Assembly (NCBI GenBank): GCA_002337545.1
Contig: DDGE01000014.1
Coordinates: forward strand, 1-29,872
Length of the DNA: 29,872 nucleotides
Origin: Phycisphaerales bacterium UBA1910
GTDB taxonomy: Bacteria; Planctomycetota; Phycisphaerae; Phycisphaerales; UBA1924
Direction: 5' to 3'
Part shown: piece by piece, positions 13,900-20,624 of the stretch
Layout: each line of letters opens with the position of its first letter
Position numbering within the stretch: the stretch's first letter is position 1
Translations under genes and position numbers: made by a program
The notes under the pieces: model-generated
Database searches by the model: none
What the model saw: the letters and a program-made list of their open reading frames with translations, nothing else
Told to the model about the DNA's origin: nothing

Positions 13900-14793
13900 A
13901 TGGACAACACGAAGATACACACAGAAATCATCGCGATCGGGAACCAGAAGGGGGGCGTCGGCAAGACCTCGAACACGCTGCATCTGGCGGCGGCGTTAGG
14001 TGAACTAGGGAAGAAGACCTTGGTGATCGATCTTGACGGGAACTGCGGCGCAACGCGCGGCCTGGGGCTTGGCACCGACTGGCTGGGCACATTCGAGGCG
14101 CTGTTAGGCGATCAAGAGCCCGAGGACCTCATCGTTCGCACAGATCCGGTTGAGGGAACAGACCTTCCGAAGAATGTCGATCTGCTTCCCGCGAGGCGAA
14201 ATCTGGAGCAGTTCGAGGACGAGTATCGTCGTCGGAACAAGTTCGCTGAGCCGTCGAGCACGCTCGGGCCGGTACTCGGAAAACTGAAGGGCAAGTACGA
14301 CTTCATTTTCCTGGACACGGCACCGAATGCCTCAGCACCCACCGTGGCATCGTATCGGAGCGCGGACTGGTTCATCCTCTCAACGGAAGCGTCAAAGCTG
14401 TCCGTGGACGGGCTCACAGACGCCCTAACCGACATTCAGGCGGTTCGCGAGGCCGGGAACGCGGGCCTGCGGCTGCTCGGGGTCATCATGTGCAAGGTCG
14501 ACACTCGGACCCGTATCGCGTCCAACTACACCGAGCGGATTCGCCGGGACTTTGCGGCAGCGGGGGAGATGGGGGCGTTTGAGACCTACATCACCCGTGC
14601 GACGGCGATCGAGCTGGCGCAGGAAGAGGGAAAGACGGTTTTCCAGACAGAACCCGCTCACAAGGTCGCCGAGCAATACCGAGCGTTGGCCCGTGAAGTA
14701 CTGGCCAGGCTCCAATCCGTTCGGAGCTCGGAGGCGGTCGCGGAAGTTGAGATCAAGCCTCACGGTGAGATGATGGAGGCAGCGGATGCCTAA
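13900..14793 (+). CDS. ParA-type partition ATPase
   Basis: This 297-aa protein is a deviant Walker-type ATPase that moves plasmid copies apart along the nucleoid. It shows NQKGGVGKTSNTLHLAAAL (deviant P-loop with the signature lysine), KTLVIDLDGNCGATRGLG (Walker A' region) and YDFIFLDTAPNASAP (Walker B region), then SADWFILSTEASKLSVDGL. It lacks a long N-terminal DNA-binding extension, as in type Ib or small ParA proteins. I choose the ATG at 13900 because GAGGTGA lies five bases upstream; a GTG at 13879 is a less likely start. The gene overlaps the next one by 8 bases and follows the CATATGGCC repeats, a standard partition-operon layout. Confidence 0.93.
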   Translation: MDNTKIHTEIIAIGNQKGGVGKTSNTLHLAAALGELGKKTLVIDLDGNCGATRGLGLGTDWLGTFEALLGDQEPEDLIVRTDPVEGTDLPKNVDLLPARRNLEQFEDEYRRRNKFAEPSSTLGPVLGKLKGKYDFIFLDTAPNASAPTVASYRSADWFILSTEASKLSVDGLTDALTDIQAVREAGNAGLRLLGVIMCKVDTRTRIASNYTERIRRDFAAAGEMGAFETYITRATAIELAQEEGKTVFQTEPAHKVAEQYRALAREVLARLQSVRSSEAVAEVEIKPHGEMMEAADA

Positions 14794-15295
14794 GCGAGCT
14801 TCAACCGTCGATACAGTCGATCCTGTCCGTTCTCGTCTCGCTGCTGCGGTCGCGTCACCCGCGCCGAAGCAGCAGAAGCCGATCGACCCAGAGCCATCTG
14901 ATCCGGAAGTGGGGGACGAGTCGCCCCCCAGATCGGTCGTCGAGGCTCCCAAGTCATCGCCGCCCGTATCGAGACCGGTTCTGCCCCGCCAGGAACGGCG
15001 GCGACCTGAACCCCGGTCACTTACGGTCCCTCGCAAGTTCATGCTGACCCCCGAGGAGGCCGAGCGGATGGACCAGACGATCTACGCGATCAGCCAGGCG
15101 TTCGGGAGCAGGGTGACCTACAGCCAGGTGTCCAGGGCTTTGTGGGCGATCCTTGCGGGCGCTGAAGATGCACTTGCAGGAAACCCGCGGCGTGGGCAGC
15201 CGTTGCGGGTCCCGTCGCGAGGAGACCCTCTTGCGATGGCGGAGTATGAGGAGGCGATTGTCGATTACCTCCAGCTCGCACTGAAAAGGTCATAG
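14786..15295 (+). CDS. ParB-like centromere-binding protein, ribbon-helix-helix type
   Basis: This 169-aa protein has a disordered, proline-rich N-terminal half (residues about 1-75, for example DPEPSDPEVGDESPPRSVVE) and a folded C-terminal part. The stretch RSLTVPRKFMLTPEEAERMD, then AFGSRVTYSQVSRALWAIL, fits a ribbon-helix-helix DNA-binding domain: a beta strand with basic residues, then two helices. In type Ib partition such a small protein binds the centromere repeats and stimulates ParA through its flexible N-terminus. It overlaps parA by 8 bases, so the two are co-translated. Likely targets are the CATATGGCC repeats upstream and the palindrome directly after its stop codon. I see no ParB HTH or CTPase motif, so it is not a classic ParB. 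Confidence 0.75.
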   Translation: MPKRASTVDTVDPVRSRLAAAVASPAPKQQKPIDPEPSDPEVGDESPPRSVVEAPKSSPPVSRPVLPRQERRRPEPRSLTVPRKFMLTPEEAERMDQTIYAISQAFGSRVTYSQVSRALWAILAGAEDALAGNPRRGQPLRVPSRGDPLAMAEYEEAIVDYLQLALKRS

Positions 15296-15317
15296 GGCCA
15301 TATGGCTATATGGCCCT
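15294..15317. terminator. Palindrome ending the par operon
   Basis: AGGGCCATAT, loop GGCT, ATATGGCCCT is a perfect 10-bp hairpin starting at the stop codon of the parB-like gene, followed by GTCGTTTT. It lies between convergent genes and could terminate both. It also contains two more ATATGGCC units, so the partition protein may bind it. Confidence 0.65.
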
Positions 15318-15332
15318 GTCGTTTTCCGTGCG

Positions 15333-16232
15333 TTAGGTGAGAATGATCTTCTTGGCCAATGCTGCTTGAGGGCAAATCAAGATGAAGATCTGGTGGGTGC
15401 TGTTAAATGCTTCGGCAACGCATTCATGGCGAGTACCGTTTGCATCCACGAGTTCTATAGATTGAGGTCTGGACATTCTCCGATCAAACGGGACGATCTT
15501 TCCAAGTGCATCGTCAGGTGTGTAGACCTTGGGCCATTGGAGGCCAATGAACTGTGACTCGAATGTGGGAGATGCCACGACTCGGCGGAGCGTAGCTTTG
15601 AATCCGTGCCCTTCCACAAACACTGGTGGGTTCAACACAAGAACAACACAAGACCGGGCGTTGGTACGAACATACCGTCGTACCGTTGCATAGACAGATG
15701 CTCCGTATGTCTTGCTGAGCGTAATTGGTGTATTGATAGAGAACTTGTAGTCCGCCGCTTCGTTGGTGAATGTGTCCACCTGAAAGAGAACCTCAGAAGC
15801 AAACGCATTAGTTTCTCTTTCAAACAGATCGTTGATGTCTGGATCTAGTGTCTGTTTGCAGTCGGCTGTGAGAGCATAAATGTCCCGTTGCCATGGGAGA
15901 ATCCCATGCCCGAGCTCGTGAAGCTTGAGAAATGGGAGCTTGGCTGCGTGAACAGTCTTGTCTAGGTGCATCGTGCGTGCCGCAACATCCAAGACTCCTA
16001 AAACCTTGGACAGTGCCTTCTTGAGAACCCCACCAGTTCGTTTAGATCTCTTCGCCAAGAAGTGATCGTCAATGTCCTGATTTGCGACAACACTGTGCTT
16101 TGCAGCCTCGATTATTTCATCTACCGGGGTTGGAAAAACACCAAATGCATCGGCATCTTGGATCGCCCGCATCGCGATATCTCGGATGTGAGCGAGCTGT
16201 CGTGGGTCATCGAGCTGATCATTGGGCTTCAC
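15333..16232 (-). CDS. ImmA/IrrE-like zinc metallopeptidase
   Basis: This 299-aa protein has the ImmA/IrrE layout: an N-terminal helical part (MRAIQDADAFGVFPTPVDEI), a zinc-binding helix KLPFLKLHELGHGILPWQ with the HExxH motif, and a downstream ERETNAFASEVLF that would give the third ligand. The remaining 130 residues form a strand-rich domain, which may sense a signal. Members such as ImmA cleave XRE-type repressors encoded beside them. Here the start overlaps the stop of the upstream XRE gene by 4 bases (ATGA), so both are made together. The pair is divergent from the ubiquitin-like operon, so I infer that cleavage of the repressor would switch that operon on. DNA of this gene is slightly richer in AT than its neighbours. 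Confidence 0.8.
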   Translation of the reverse strand: MKPNDQLDDPRQLAHIRDIAMRAIQDADAFGVFPTPVDEIIEAAKHSVVANQDIDDHFLAKRSKRTGGVLKKALSKVLGVLDVAARTMHLDKTVHAAKLPFLKLHELGHGILPWQRDIYALTADCKQTLDPDINDLFERETNAFASEVLFQVDTFTNEAADYKFSINTPITLSKTYGASVYATVRRYVRTNARSCVVLVLNPPVFVEGHGFKATLRRVVASPTFESQFIGLQWPKVYTPDDALGKIVPFDRRMSRPQSIELVDANGTRHECVAEAFNSTHQIFILICPQAALAKKIILT

Positions 16233-16618
16233 TTTGATCCGCCTTTGCGTGAGCGGAGGAAGGCAAGATACTCCAAGAGAGCTTCTTCTTCCTCGGGTGT
16301 GAGGTCATCGGTGGCGAATGTAGGCACTTGAGCGTGCCGACCGCTCTTCTTCTTGGGAGACTGGGTCTCAGCAATGTATCCAGCCTTTGTCATAAGCGTG
16401 GAGTACGGCACGGCATACACCTCGGCAAGAGCATGCAGGATGTTCGGCGAGGGCTTGTTGATCTTGTCGTGTTCGAGCTGGCTGAGATAGGCGTTCGATA
16501 CAACGCCATCGCAGGCATCCTCAACTTCGCGAAGGGACATTCGCTTGGTCGTTCGGATATTTGCTAGGTACTGGCCAAGCGACTGAGCTCGGCTCTTATC
16601 AGGGTGGGGGGAATTCAT
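16229..16618 (-). CDS. XRE-family repressor paired with the metallopeptidase
   Basis: This 129-aa protein carries an XRE helix-turn-helix over residues 15-75: LGQYLANIRTTKRMSLREVE, then SNAYLSQLEHDKINKPSPN, then the helix ILHALAEVYAVPYSTLM. The C-terminal 45 residues are a lysine-rich linker and an acidic helix (LTPEEEEALLEYLAFLRS) that could be the target for cleavage or dimerisation. I use the ATG at 16618 with GAAGGAG 8 bases upstream; the longer open frame crosses its own operator. Upstream, at 16679-16725, is a large inverted repeat that is the obvious binding site and that also covers the plus-strand promoter of the ubiquitin-like operon. Confidence 0.85.
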   Translation of the reverse strand: MNSPHPDKSRAQSLGQYLANIRTTKRMSLREVEDACDGVVSNAYLSQLEHDKINKPSPNILHALAEVYAVPYSTLMTKAGYIAETQSPKKKSGRHAQVPTFATDDLTPEEEEALLEYLAFLRSRKGGSK

Positions 16619-16678
16619 AGTGGGCGCTCCTTCGGCGGCTCCTGGACTGGAGCCCGCCCAGAAGAAGTGTAGCCGGTC

Positions 16679-16725
16679 TGCTAAATTTCTCAAGCACACC
16701 GCTTGACTGCTTGATAAACTTAGCA
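16679..16725. promoter_or_regulatory. 18-bp inverted repeat operator between divergent operons
   Basis: TGCTAAATTTCTCAAGCA (16679-16696) and TGCTTGATAAACTTAGCA (16708-16725) are complementary at 16 of 18 positions, with 11 nt between. The repeat overlaps the -35 and spacer of the plus-strand promoter and must also touch the promoter of the XRE gene. It is much longer than an ordinary single XRE site, so two repressor dimers may bind. Confidence 0.85.
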
Positions 16726-16731
16726 AATGAT
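16703..16731 (+). promoter_or_regulatory. Promoter of the ubiquitin-like operon
   Basis: TTGACT (16703-16708), 17 nt, and AATGAT (16726-16731). The -35 matches consensus at 5 of 6 positions and the -10 is modest. Its -35 and spacer lie inside the inverted-repeat operator, so a bound repressor would shut it. Transcription would start near 16738 and leave a leader of about 65 nt before the 51-residue gene. Confidence 0.6.
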
Positions 16732-16802
16732 TCTGCCGTAGCACTTGGTAAGGTGGGCGCCGACGCGTGGTCGATGCCCACTCCAACCATGGAGATTGAA
16801 CG

Positions 16803-16958
16803 ATGACTAAGCAATCTGGAGGCAAAGCAGGCCGAGGGCCCAAGACGGTACCGGTGGGAGGGCATCGGCGTTCAACACCGGGTCCGACCTGCTATGGGCC
16901 GGGTAAGCCTGGCCCGAAGACTGTCAGTGTTCGCCCTCATCGGCGTTCAAAGCCGTGA
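16803..16958 (+). CDS. 51-residue basic protein with internal duplication
   Basis: This gene is too short for most gene finders. ATG at 16803 has GGAG nine bases upstream. The product is rich in Gly, Pro, Lys and Arg and is made of two related 25-residue units: GPKTVPVGGHRRSTP from residue 12 and GPKTVSVRPHRRSKP from residue 37. At the DNA level CATCGGCGTTCAA occurs twice (16863-16875 and 16938-16950), exactly 75 nt apart. It is the first gene after the operon promoter, 42 bp before the DUF2188 gene. I do not know the family. It could be a substrate or partner of the ubiquitin-like system; its four-fold rise in charged residues compared with the neighbours suggests binding to nucleic acid or to an acidic surface. 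Confidence 0.6.
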   Translation: MTKQSGGKAGRGPKTVPVGGHRRSTPGPTCYGPGKPGPKTVSVRPHRRSKP

Positions 16959-17000
16959 CGGGGCGAACTTCAACAAAGACACGAGTGAAAGGAGGTTGAA

Positions 17001-17234
17001 ATGGCCAAAGGAAAGAACATCCATGTCGTACCCAACGGCAAGAACTGGCAGGTCAAGCCCGCGGGCGAGAAGCCTGTCTCGAACCACAGAACCCAAACCG
17101 CCGCGACCAAGGCGGCCAAGCCCATCGCTCAGAAGCACAAGAGCGAGGTGGTCATTCACCGCCCGAACGGGCAGATCCGGGACTCGGACAGCTATGGCCG
17201 TGATCCCAATCCCCCGAAGGACCGCAAGCACTGA
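17001..17234 (+). CDS. DUF2188 protein
   Basis: This 77-aa protein matches the DUF2188 pattern. It opens with IHVVPNGKNWQVKPAGEKP, continues with TQTAATKAAKPIAQKHKSEVVIH split by a helix, and ends RPNGQIRDSDSYGRDPNPPK, the family's usual tail. The fold is expected to be a small beta-alpha-beta unit. The biochemical role of DUF2188 is unknown to me. GAAAGGAGG stands six bases before the ATG, one of the best ribosome sites in the window, so it is probably well made. It lies between the 51-residue gene and the ubiquitin-like gene in what looks like one operon. DUF2188 is not a standard member of bacterial ubiquitin-like operons as far as I know, so its presence here is notable. Confidence 0.85.
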   Translation: MAKGKNIHVVPNGKNWQVKPAGEKPVSNHRTQTAATKAAKPIAQKHKSEVVIHRPNGQIRDSDSYGRDPNPPKDRKH

Positions 17235-17299
17235 TTTGATGAAGGACTTCACGAGCAAATCGTGAATCACCAGTCACTAACGAACAAAGGAGCACATCA

Positions 17300-17542
17300 A
17301 TGGACCCAGTCAACATCATCGTAAACGGCACGCAGGAAACGGTGAAGCCCGTACCCCTGACATTCGACGCGGTCGTCAACCTGGCGTACGAGACCCCTCC
17401 ATATGGGGACAACACCAGCTTCAGCATCACCTACCGCCGATCCAAGAACACACCACAGCTGGAGGGCATCATGAACCCAGGCGACAGCCTAAAGCCCTCG
17501 GAAGGAATGATTTTCGATGTCACAGCAACTGATCGATCGTAA
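17300..17542 (+). CDS. Ubiquitin-like protein, multiubiquitin family, single domain
   Basis: This 80-aa protein matches the multiubiquitin (PF14452-type) beta-grasp domain: strand VNIIVNGTQETV, helix TFDAVVNLAYETPPYGD, then TSFSITYRRSKN and the C-terminal strand SEGMIFDVTATDRS. Proteins of this family usually carry several such domains in tandem; this one has a single copy. It ends in Thr-Asp-Arg-Ser, without the di-glycine tail of eukaryotic ubiquitin. AAAGGAG lies seven bases before the ATG. It overlaps the ThiF gene by 26 bases, so the two are co-translated. The likely role is to be activated by that enzyme and attached to targets, but with no Gly-Gly end, the bond formed may be unusual or a trimming step may be needed. 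Confidence 0.85.
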   Translation: MDPVNIIVNGTQETVKPVPLTFDAVVNLAYETPPYGDNTSFSITYRRSKNTPQLEGIMNPGDSLKPSEGMIFDVTATDRS

Positions 17543-18731
17543 TGAAGACCTGCAACGCATTCGCACGGAGGGGTATGACCTGGAGGTTCATGGTGATCAC
17601 CTGATTATCCGGGATGTGCCGTACCTGAACTCCTCGGGCGAGCTTCAGCGAGGGATACTGGTCACGCCAATCGATAGCGCGAGCGGTGAGAGTATCGGCT
17701 CACCCAATGACCACAAGGTGTATTTTTCAGGTGATTTTCCACGCGATGCTTTGGGCAAGAATCTGACAACGATAAACCGTTGCAGTGAGGGTAGGGCGTT
17801 TCCAAATGGTCTCCAGACGCACCATCAACTTTCGGCCAAGCCAAAGAGCGGCAAGTATCGTGATTACCACCACAAGCTGACCACCTACATCGCGTTAATC
17901 TCGGCACCTGTCATTGCAATCGACCCAGATGCAACGGCCCAAACCCATGCCGTGCGGATCCCAGCCGATCCTGACTCACCGTTCGTGTATGCTGATACGG
18001 CATCTACCCGCGCGGGCATTTCCGCGATAAGCGAGAAGCTCGAGAAACAGCGGGTCGCGATCATCGGCTTGGGTGGGACCGGCTCGTACATCCTGGACCT
18101 GGTTGCCAAGACCCCCGTTTCGGAGATCCACCTCTTTGACGGGGATGAGTTTCTCAATCACAACGCCTTTCGGGCTCCGGGTGCGGCCTCAATTGAGCAG
18201 CTGCGAGCTCGCCGCTCGAAGGTTGAATACTTCGGCGAGATCTACAGCCGCATGCACAAGGGCATCCGGCCCCATCAAGAGTTCATCACGGCGGAGAACC
18301 TTTCCAAGCTTGAAGGTCTCGACTTCGTCTTTGTGGCGGTAGACAGCGGAGAGGTCCGCAAGCTCATCATTGAGGGCCTGCTCGCCATGCAGATCCCATT
18401 TATCGATGTCGGGATGGGTGTAGAAGAAACGGACACCAAACTGCGGGGACAGGTGCGTGTGACTGTGGCAACGCAGGATGGAACCGAATCGATGCGCACG
18501 CGCACACCTACCGGAAGTGGTGGGGGGGCTAATGAGTACGCCCGGAACATCCAGATCGCGGACCTCAACGCATTGAACGCATCATTGGCGGTCATCCGAT
18601 GGAAGAAGTGGGCGGAGTTCTACCTCGACCAGGATCAGGCCCACAACTGCCTGTACACGATCGACGGAAATCGGATCAACAACGAGGAGTGCGTGTGCGA
18701 GAAACCCTGCGAGCCGAGTTTGTCGAGTTAG
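17517..18731 (+). CDS. DUF6791-ThiF enzyme, E1-like ubiquitin-activating protein
   Basis: This 404-aa protein has an N-terminal DUF6791-like domain (about 1-150) and a ThiF/E1 adenylation domain (about 165-370). In the second I see the nucleotide loop GLGGTGS (184-190), FDGDEFLNHN with D208 and D210, R219, K235 in RRSKVEYF and the metal-site D276 in FVAVDSGEVRK, matching the MoeB/ThiF set for adenylating a C-terminus. The usual E1 catalytic cysteine region holds none; the only cysteines are C89 in the N-terminal domain and a C-terminal cluster (C378, C392, C394, C398). The N-terminal domain has an FSGDFPRDALG stretch that recalls E2 folds, but this is only an impression. It begins at the ATG at 17517, inside the ubiquitin-like gene, and its end overlaps the DUF6527 gene. 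Confidence 0.88.
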   Translation: MSQQLIDRNEDLQRIRTEGYDLEVHGDHLIIRDVPYLNSSGELQRGILVTPIDSASGESIGSPNDHKVYFSGDFPRDALGKNLTTINRCSEGRAFPNGLQTHHQLSAKPKSGKYRDYHHKLTTYIALISAPVIAIDPDATAQTHAVRIPADPDSPFVYADTASTRAGISAISEKLEKQRVAIIGLGGTGSYILDLVAKTPVSEIHLFDGDEFLNHNAFRAPGAASIEQLRARRSKVEYFGEIYSRMHKGIRPHQEFITAENLSKLEGLDFVFVAVDSGEVRKLIIEGLLAMQIPFIDVGMGVEETDTKLRGQVRVTVATQDGTESMRTRTPTGSGGGANEYARNIQIADLNALNASLAVIRWKKWAEFYLDQDQAHNCLYTIDGNRINNEECVCEKPCEPSLSS

Positions 18732-19126
18732 TCCCCCGCGAGCTCCAAGAGGGCGTGCTCTATGTGTCTCGGGAGTACCGAACAGCGGTGCATCGCTGCT
18801 GCTGTGGATGCGGTCAGCGCGTGGTGACTCCACTGTCTCCGGCGAAGTGGTTGCTTCACGAAGAGGTGGACGGCACTGTGAGCCTGAATCCTTCGATTGG
18901 GAACTGGAGCTTTCCGTGCAGATCTCATTACTGGATTCGTTCTGGGCGTGTCATCGAGGCTGGTGATATGTCGGATGCACAGGTTCAGCGTGGCCGAGAG
19001 TACGATGCTCGCTTGGTGAAGAGCCACATCGAATCGAAGCAGGATTCTGGATCCGAGTCGGGTTCGTTGTTGGATCTCATCGGAGCGGCATGGCGCTGGT
19101 GGGTTTCGCTCGTGAAAGGGAAGTAG
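18695..19126 (+). CDS. DUF6527 protein of the ubiquitin-like operon
   Basis: This 143-aa protein matches DUF6527 closely: AEFVELVPRELQEGVLYVS, then AVHRCCCGCGQRVVTPLSPA, then LNPSIGNWSFPCRSHYWI. The cysteines of CCCGCG and the C-x-x-H of PCRSHYW suggest a metal-binding site, with a possible catalytic use. DUF6527 genes occur almost only beside multiubiquitin and ThiF genes, where a processing or deconjugating role has been proposed; I cannot verify this from sequence. I start at the GTG at 18695, where GAGGAG lies five bases upstream inside the ThiF gene and the family's homology begins. The 37-base overlap with the ThiF gene points to coupled translation. The last 50 residues end in a helix with LLDLIGAAWRWWVSLVKGK. 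Confidence 0.88.
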   Translation: MRETLRAEFVELVPRELQEGVLYVSREYRTAVHRCCCGCGQRVVTPLSPAKWLLHEEVDGTVSLNPSIGNWSFPCRSHYWIRSGRVIEAGDMSDAQVQRGREYDARLVKSHIESKQDSGSESGSLLDLIGAAWRWWVSLVKGK

Positions 19127-19130
19127 TTAC

Positions 19131-20126
19131 TCATCCAGAGTTGGGCTGCGGGCTCTGGTTCTGCCCAGAATCACCCACAGAAGCTCGTAGAGCGTCGTTC
19201 CAGTCCTCGCCGGTGTTAGGCGGGCTGTGTCGCTCAAACGCGATCTGGGGGCTCCTGTGCTCCAAGCAGAGTGTTTCAATGACCTGGGCGAGCTCGTCGC
19301 CCCCCGCGTCATGATCCACGGCCGCGATGACACGGCCTTCCCCGAGTTCTTCGATCGCGGCCCGGATGAGTCCGGGCTGCGTGTCGTTAAGCCGCCCGGC
19401 GGTGCTGAGGTAGCGTATGCTCTGGGAGCCGCGCAACGCCGCGTAGCTCAACGCATCGATAACTGACTCGGCGATCACCAAGGCATCATCGCGTTCTGTT
19501 TTCTGACTGCCCCAAAGCCCTTTCACCCCACCGGGCGCAAACCCGGTGAACCGGTTGTTCTTGAGCTCGTACCCGCACACTCCGTCGCCGTCTTCGTGCG
19601 GGAACACCACATTCCCGCGTTGATCCAGAAGCAGGCACCCTGCGAAGCGTTCCTGCGCGAGCAGGGCCGGGGGGATGCGGCGCACCTGCACCAGGTACGG
19701 GTGATCGGGTTGGATGGGCTCCATCCCCGCGATGCGGGCTCGCACCTGCGCGAGGTCCCTCGCGATGGGCTCCAGGGCCGATGCGTAAGTCAGGGGATCG
19801 GGTCGAGGCCCTGCGTGAGCAGTGAGGGAGGTGGGGGTGTTGAGCCACTGACGCAGCCGCTTACGCGTGTGCCCGAGGTTCTCACGGGTGCGGTGCTGCA
19901 CGAAGTCGATGACGCTGCCGTGGTCTCGGTCGTCGCGGACGGAGAAGTACACCCAGTGCCCGTCACGCCCCCTAGCCACCACGAGCTTGTCGCCGTCGGG
20001 GTGGACCATCACGGCCGAGTTGCGTGAGCTGACTTTGCGATCGATCCCGTACCCGAACGACGCCATGAGCTCGGTGAGGTTGATGGAGGTCTTGAAGTCA
20101 TCGAGCTCGTCGTAGCGAGTATTCAT
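19131..20126 (-). CDS. DUF3991 and Toprim domain protein, primase-like
   Basis: This 331-aa protein has an N-terminal zinc-free domain seen in plasmid primase-like proteins (HWVYFSVRDDRDHGSVIDFV), a DUF3991 middle (HPYLVQVRRIPPALLAQERF to GYELKNNRFTGF), and a Toprim domain with ALVIAESVIDALSYAAL and the acidic VIAAVDHDAGGDE. Proteins of this kind sit in mobilization regions and probably act on single-stranded DNA during transfer or replication restart, like TraC-type primases. The ATG at 20126 has a weak AGGG site and comes 5 bases after the previous stop, so translation is likely coupled. It converges on the ubiquitin-like operon with 4 bases between the stop codons. The primase activity is inferred from the family. 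Confidence 0.85.
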   Translation of the reverse strand: MNTRYDELDDFKTSINLTELMASFGYGIDRKVSSRNSAVMVHPDGDKLVVARGRDGHWVYFSVRDDRDHGSVIDFVQHRTRENLGHTRKRLRQWLNTPTSLTAHAGPRPDPLTYASALEPIARDLAQVRARIAGMEPIQPDHPYLVQVRRIPPALLAQERFAGCLLLDQRGNVVFPHEDGDGVCGYELKNNRFTGFAPGGVKGLWGSQKTERDDALVIAESVIDALSYAALRGSQSIRYLSTAGRLNDTQPGLIRAAIEELGEGRVIAAVDHDAGGDELAQVIETLCLEHRSPQIAFERHSPPNTGEDWNDALRASVGDSGQNQSPQPNSG

Positions 20127-20131
20127 TAGCC

Positions 20132-20464
20132 CTACATGATTTCGGGTGCGCTCTGGCCGTTTGTCTCGAAGTTGTGAGTGAACTTGACGCGGGAGCCTTT
20201 TTCCTTCTCGTGGAAGTAAATTGCCATAGCGAGCTCGGCAAATATGGCGGCGCCGTCATGGACATCGTGGCCTTGATCTTCTAAGGAGTCCACATACTGA
20301 TCGACGAGCGCGGTTGGATCACTCGCATCAGAGTAGAAGATTAGCTGAACAATGCGTTCAACATGCTCGGAGCCAAGTTGCTCGACGAGTTCAGAGTTTG
20401 CGATCTGTTCCACGAGCCAGTGGATCAGTGCGGTGAAGTTTGGATTTGGTGGTATGCTGGCCAT
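20132..20464 (-). CDS. Hypothetical acidic protein, 110 aa
   Basis: The family is not recognised. It is soluble, acidic and mostly helical (IHWLVEQIANSELVEQLGSE, then DGAAIFAELAMAIYFHEKEK). It is the first gene of a two-gene unit with the Toprim protein. The ATG at 20464 lies almost exactly at the expected transcription start of the promoter at 20471-20499 and has no good ribosome site, so the mRNA may begin with the start codon. A role as accessory to the primase-like protein is possible from context only. Confidence 0.55.
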   Translation of the reverse strand: MASIPPNPNFTALIHWLVEQIANSELVEQLGSEHVERIVQLIFYSDASDPTALVDQYVDSLEDQGHDVHDGAAIFAELAMAIYFHEKEKGSRVKFTHNFETNGQSAPEIM

Positions 20465-20470
20465 TGTTAG

Positions 20471-20499
20471 TGATTACCTTACGGGTCGAGGGGTGTCAA
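20471..20499 (-). promoter_or_regulatory. Promoter for the 110-aa and Toprim genes
   Basis: On the minus strand, TTGACA (20494-20499), 17 nt and TAATCA (20471-20476). The -35 is consensus. Transcription would start at about 20464, the first base of the ATG, giving a leaderless mRNA. Confidence 0.65.
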
Positions 20500-20624
20500 C
20501 CCCGATGTGGTTGTGGCATGACCCCACCGATGAATGGTCTATCGACCAAACACCGTCATTTGGTGTGTATTCCTTTGCAGGGGTACTGGTTCGGTGTTCT
20601 ACTCCGAACGATTACGATGATACA

